The translations under genes and the position numbers were made by a program. A DNA stretch of 64,000 nt. It comes from Stigmatella aurantiaca. GTDB lineage: Bacteria > Myxococcota > Myxococcia > Myxococcales > Myxococcaceae. This document shows, in pieces, positions 61,606-64,000 of this stretch. The notes beneath the pieces are model-generated. The model saw only the letters and a list, made by a program, of their open reading frames with translations, was not told the origin of the DNA and searched no databases. The first letter of the stretch is position 1, and each line of letters starts with the position of its first letter. The stretch spans positions 1-64,000 of the forward strand of contig NZ_FOAP01000014.1 of assembly GCF_900109545.1 (NCBI RefSeq), given 5' to 3'.

Positions 61606-62088
61606 TCAGGGCAGCTTGAAGTCGCGGGCGATGCGCGCCGTGGCGTCCTGCCACGCCTTGGCGCCCTTCGGGTGGCTCCACTCGAAGCCGTAGACGACGC
61701 CCTCCTTCTCCAGCTGCTTCAGGTAGAGGACGCGCCCCTGGGAATCCTCGCCGGAGAGCACCCACCAGCCCTTGCCCTTGGGCTGGTAGGTGATGCGCAC
61801 CTTCTGCTTGCGCCACCGCTCCACGGCGGCCTTCCGGTTCCACGCCAGGTCCGTCTTGCTCTCGGGCGTCCCGTCGAGCTCCACCACCGGCGAGGCCCAC
61901 ACCTTGAGGACGGCCTTGCCCGTGGAATCCTGGAACTCCTGGCCATCGCCATTGCCGGACTCGCCCTGGCCCTGAAGGCCGGCAGGCACGGCAACGGAGT
62001 AGCCGTAGCGCGAGTTGGCGTAGGTGTTCCAGCCGTCACCGGACGGGGCGGTGACGACGAGCAGGGAGACCAGGACGGAGAGAACCAT
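61606..62088 (-). CDS. Small exported protein of unknown function
   Basis: This 160-aa protein has a short hydrophobic start (MVLSVLVSLLVVTAPSG) that looks like a signal peptide despite lacking positive charge. The mature part begins WNTYANSRYGYSVAVPAGL, a pattern of small secreted or periplasmic domains, and alternates strands and helices to the end (DATARIARDFKLP). Trp is frequent. No enzyme motif is seen. It lies 58 bp upstream of the 773-aa gene on the same strand, so the two may be transcribed together. It is divergent from htpX, with 198 bp between. Confidence 0.72.
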   Translation of the reverse strand: MVLSVLVSLLVVTAPSGDGWNTYANSRYGYSVAVPAGLQGQGESGNGDGQEFQDSTGKAVLKVWASPVVELDGTPESKTDLAWNRKAAVERWRKQKVRITYQPKGKGWWVLSGEDSQGRVLYLKQLEKEGVVYGFEWSHPKGAKAWQDATARIARDFKLP

Positions 62089-62286
62089 GGGGCCACCATA
62101 TAATGACCGGCTGCCTGCCCGGCGGAATCCTTCGAGAAAACCGAACGAACGCTTCCAACAATCCTTGGGAAGTGCGCGGGGGGTGGGCTGTTCAAGACCG
62201 AAGGTGAACGCGGGGGAGATATCCGCTTGCGTTCGTCTTTCGCCGTTGCATGTTGGGAGTACGGTTTTTTCTCAGAGAGAGGGCAC

Positions 62287-63204
62287 ATGAAAGGGAGTTT
62301 CTTCAAACGCATCACGCTGTTCCTGCTGACCAACCTGGCGGTGGTGGCGGCGCTAGGCATCGTCGCCAGGCTGCTGGGCGTGGAGAGCTTCCTCGCCCGG
62401 CAGGGCTCCGGCCTGAACCTGCCGGCGCTGCTCATCATGTCGGCGGTGATGGGCTTCGTGGGCAGCATCATCTCGCTGCTCATCTCCAAGCCCATGGCGA
62501 AGTGGAGCACGGGCGCCCAGGTCATCACCGCGCCGCGCACGGAGGCGGAGCGGTGGCTGATGAGCACGGTGCAGCGGCTGGCGCAGAACGCGGGCATCGG
62601 GATGCCCGAGGTGGCCGTCTATGACAGCCCGGACATGAACGCCTTCGCCACGGGGGCCCGGCGCAACAGCGCGCTGGTGGCGGTGTCCACGGGGCTGCTG
62701 CACGGCATGGAGCGGGACGAGGTGGAGGCGGTGCTCGGCCACGAGGTGGCCCACGTGGCCAACGGGGACATGGTGACGCTCACCCTGCTGCAGGGCGTGC
62801 TCAACACCTTCGTCATCTTCCTGAGCCGGGTGGTGGGCTTCTTCGTGGACCGGTTCCTCAACCGCTCCGAGGACGGCGAGGAGAGCGCGGGCACGGGGCC
62901 GGGCTACTTCCTCACCAGCCTGGTGCTGCAGATCGTCTTCGGCATTGGCGCCAGCCTCATCGTGGCCTGGTACAGCCGCCGGCGGGAGTACCGCGCGGAC
63001 GTGGGCGGCGCGCAGTTGGTGAACCCGAACGCCATGGCGCGGGCGCTCAACCGGCTGCGCATGCAGCAGGAGGAGCCGAGCCAGCTGCCCTCCAGCATGC
63101 GGGCCTTCGGCATCCGCGGCGGAGGCATGATGGCGCTCTTCTCCAGCCACCCGCCGCTCGAGGAGCGCATCCAGCGCCTGACCGACGGCAGCTGGAAGAA
63201 CTAA
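62287..63204 (+). CDS. htpX: Membrane zinc metalloprotease HtpX
   Basis: This 305-aa integral membrane protease belongs to the M48 family and degrades damaged membrane proteins during envelope stress. Two N-terminal membrane helices (about 8-28 and 42-62) precede the active site [11 protein letters not shown] (His152, Glu153, His156). Two more helices follow, and the third zinc ligand Glu is in [11 protein letters not shown] (about 233). The ending [13 protein letters not shown] is typical. AGAGAGGG just before the ATG at 62287 is a good ribosome site. Length is close to the E. coli enzyme. A strong hairpin follows the stop. Confidence 0.94.
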   Translation: MKGSFFKRITLFLLTNLAVVAALGIVARLLGVESFLARQGSGLNLPALLIMSAVMGFVGSIISLLISKPMAKWSTGAQVITAPRTEAERWLMSTVQRLAQNAGIGMPEVAVYDSPDMNAFATGARRNSALVAVSTGLLHGMERDEVEAVLGHEVAHVANGDMVTLTLLQGVLNTFVIFLSRVVGFFVDRFLNRSEDGEESAGTGPGYFLTSLVLQIVFGIGASLIVAWYSRRREYRADVGGAQLVNPNAMARALNRLRMQQEEPSQLPSSMRAFGIRGGGMMALFSSHPPLEERIQRLTDGSWKN

Positions 63205-63213
63205 GCCTCACCA

Positions 63214-63243
63214 GCCGCCTCCCCGAAGCACAGGGGAGGCGGC
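63214..63243. terminator. Bidirectional terminator after htpX
   Basis: A perfect 11-base stem GCCGCCTCCCC (63214-63224) / GGGGAGGCGGC (63233-63243) with an 8-base loop, ten bases after the htpX stop and seven before the stop of the convergent gene. GC-rich, no U-run. Confidence 0.65.
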
Positions 63244-63249
63244 CATGTC

Positions 63250-63735
63250 TCATGGCGCGAACGGGTAGCGCGCCAGCACCCGTCCGTCCTGGGAGACCGC
63301 ATACAGCTCGGCCCAGTCGGCGTCCGTGCTGAAGCCTGGGGGGACGGTCCAACCGCACTTGTCCAGGCGCTGGTTGATCCGGACGATGTACATCCCTCCG
63401 CCTTCTCCAACGACCACTTCCAATCCCTTGGCGGAGTGGCCACAGCTGCCAGCCGTTCCTTCTTTGGCGAAGCGGTCCAGAAGCTGCTGCAGGGCAGCCT
63501 GGGCCGCAATGACGGCAGGCCCGTCCAACGTTGCCAGGGGCCGCACGTCGTCAGGCCACTGGATACCGCCTGCCACGGCAGACTGGCGCCCGGGGCCCCC
63601 TGCATCGGGTGCCAGGGGCTTGGCTTGAATGACTCGGGGTCCCGCATCCGGTTGAGCGGGGGCGGGTGGAGGTGTGACAGCCCCTCCATCCGCCAGAAGC
63701 GAAACGAGCACGAGAATGTGATGCGGTCTCAGCAT
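63250..63735 (-). CDS. Hypothetical exported protein
   Basis: This 161-aa protein starts with a hydrophobic stretch (MLRPHHILVLVSLLADGGAV), a likely signal peptide, then a Pro/Ala-rich linker. The rest (about 55-160) looks globular, with two Cys (GSCGHSAKG and LDKCGWTVP) that may pair, and ends DGRVLARYPFAP. I recognise no family. The gene follows the partial gene at the right edge on the same strand with only 16 bases between, so the two probably form one operon. A small partner for the edge protein, such as an inhibitor, is possible but unproven. Confidence 0.68.
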   Translation of the reverse strand: MLRPHHILVLVSLLADGGAVTPPPAPAQPDAGPRVIQAKPLAPDAGGPGRQSAVAGGIQWPDDVRPLATLDGPAVIAAQAALQQLLDRFAKEGTAGSCGHSAKGLEVVVGEGGGMYIVRINQRLDKCGWTVPPGFSTDADWAELYAVSQDGRVLARYPFAP

Positions 63736-63751
63736 GGGCCGTCCAAGAAGC

Positions 63752-64000
63752 TCAATACCAGTCTGTCAACTCGGGAGAGCACTTCGGAGGAAATACCTGA
63801 TCAGGATAGAGCGCCGTGGAGGATTGAGGCTCGCATCTTGCCTGAAACTCCCAGTGTTTCTTGTGCTCACGCCATCGGAAAACCTCCCCCGCGGGATTCC
63901 ACTTGTAGAAGCGGGGCTCATGCAGATGGCCCGTGGCGAGCCATGCCCAGGCAGGAATCAAGTTCCCTCGGGCATCACGCGCTGGCTTCCCGCTGGGCGT
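63752..64000 (-). CDS. Partial hypothetical protein, cut by the window edge
   Basis: The last 82 residues of a protein are seen; the frame is open to base 64000, so the start lies outside. The visible part reads SGKPARDARGNLIPAWAWL, then EPRFYKWNPAGEVFRWREHK, and ends in a Cys/Pro-rich tail (FPPKCSPELTDWY). Many Trp, His and charged residues suggest a compact domain; no motif is recognised. It sits 16 bases upstream of the small exported protein gene. Without the N-terminus nothing more can be said. Confidence 0.65.
   Translation of the reverse strand, partial: TPSGKPARDARGNLIPAWAWLATGHLHEPRFYKWNPAGEVFRWREHKKHWEFQARCEPQSSTALYPDQVFPPKCSPELTDWY

Overview
The window is GC-rich, densely coded DNA of a myxobacterial type (Myxococcales, probably the Cystobacterineae side). 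I infer this from the genomic style, not from a marker gene. The signs are Ser/Thr kinases fused to cyclase-like and ATPase/TPR modules, a hybrid histidine kinase, many small lipoproteins, a very large TPR protein (3182 aa), GTG starts, strong third-position G/C, and secreted-type hydrolases with Pro/Ser/Ala-rich N-termini. I see no rRNA, tRNA, CRISPR array, insertion sequence or phage module.

Layout. 1-1.2 kb: an orphan receiver-only response regulator and an ECF-type sigma factor. 1.2-12.6 kb: the most unusual block, a divergent locus. Its minus arm reads saccharopine-reductase-like protein > FAD oxidoreductase of the phytoene desaturase type > phasin-like protein > trans-prenyl diphosphate synthase. 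Its plus arm reads unknown protein > second phasin-like protein > 1394-aa Ser/Thr kinase / pseudo-cyclase / STAND-type ATPase / TPR fusion. 12.6-13.4 kb: two gene remnants lying head to head. 13.4-19.8 kb: endonuclease I, a surface or periplasmic beta-repeat protein, a MarR/DUF1428/VOC stress-type cluster with a clear operator, and a lipoprotein-queC-VanX-like dipeptidase operon. 19.85-32 kb: the 3182-aa TPR gene, divergent from a second kinase with a degenerate cyclase domain. 32-35.3 kb: a His/Asp-rich lipoprotein, then an RsbQ-like alpha/beta hydrolase paired with a PAS hybrid histidine kinase. 35.3-41.7 kb: an M4 metalloprotease, a metallophosphoesterase lipoprotein, a DJ-1/PfpI protein divergent from a LysR regulator, and an SDR. 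41.7-47 kb: a 1783-aa zinc-ribbon multi-pass membrane protein. 47-64 kb: mostly housekeeping genes (argC-argB, GNAT, endonuclease III, a phospholipase D-type synthase, an acyl-CoA oxidase with an N-terminal extension, clpP, a single-HKD phospholipase, fumC, htpX) mixed with small hypothetical exported proteins. The right edge cuts a gene on the minus strand.

How the parts work together. The clearest functional units are the divergent prenyl/phasin/kinase locus, the MarR divergon with overlapping promoters, the RsbQ-like hydrolase plus PAS kinase sensing pair, and argC-argB with overlapping stop and start codons. Several tightly convergent gene pairs share small hairpins that contain the stop codons of both genes. 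Function assignments rest on motifs read by eye. No database search was run.
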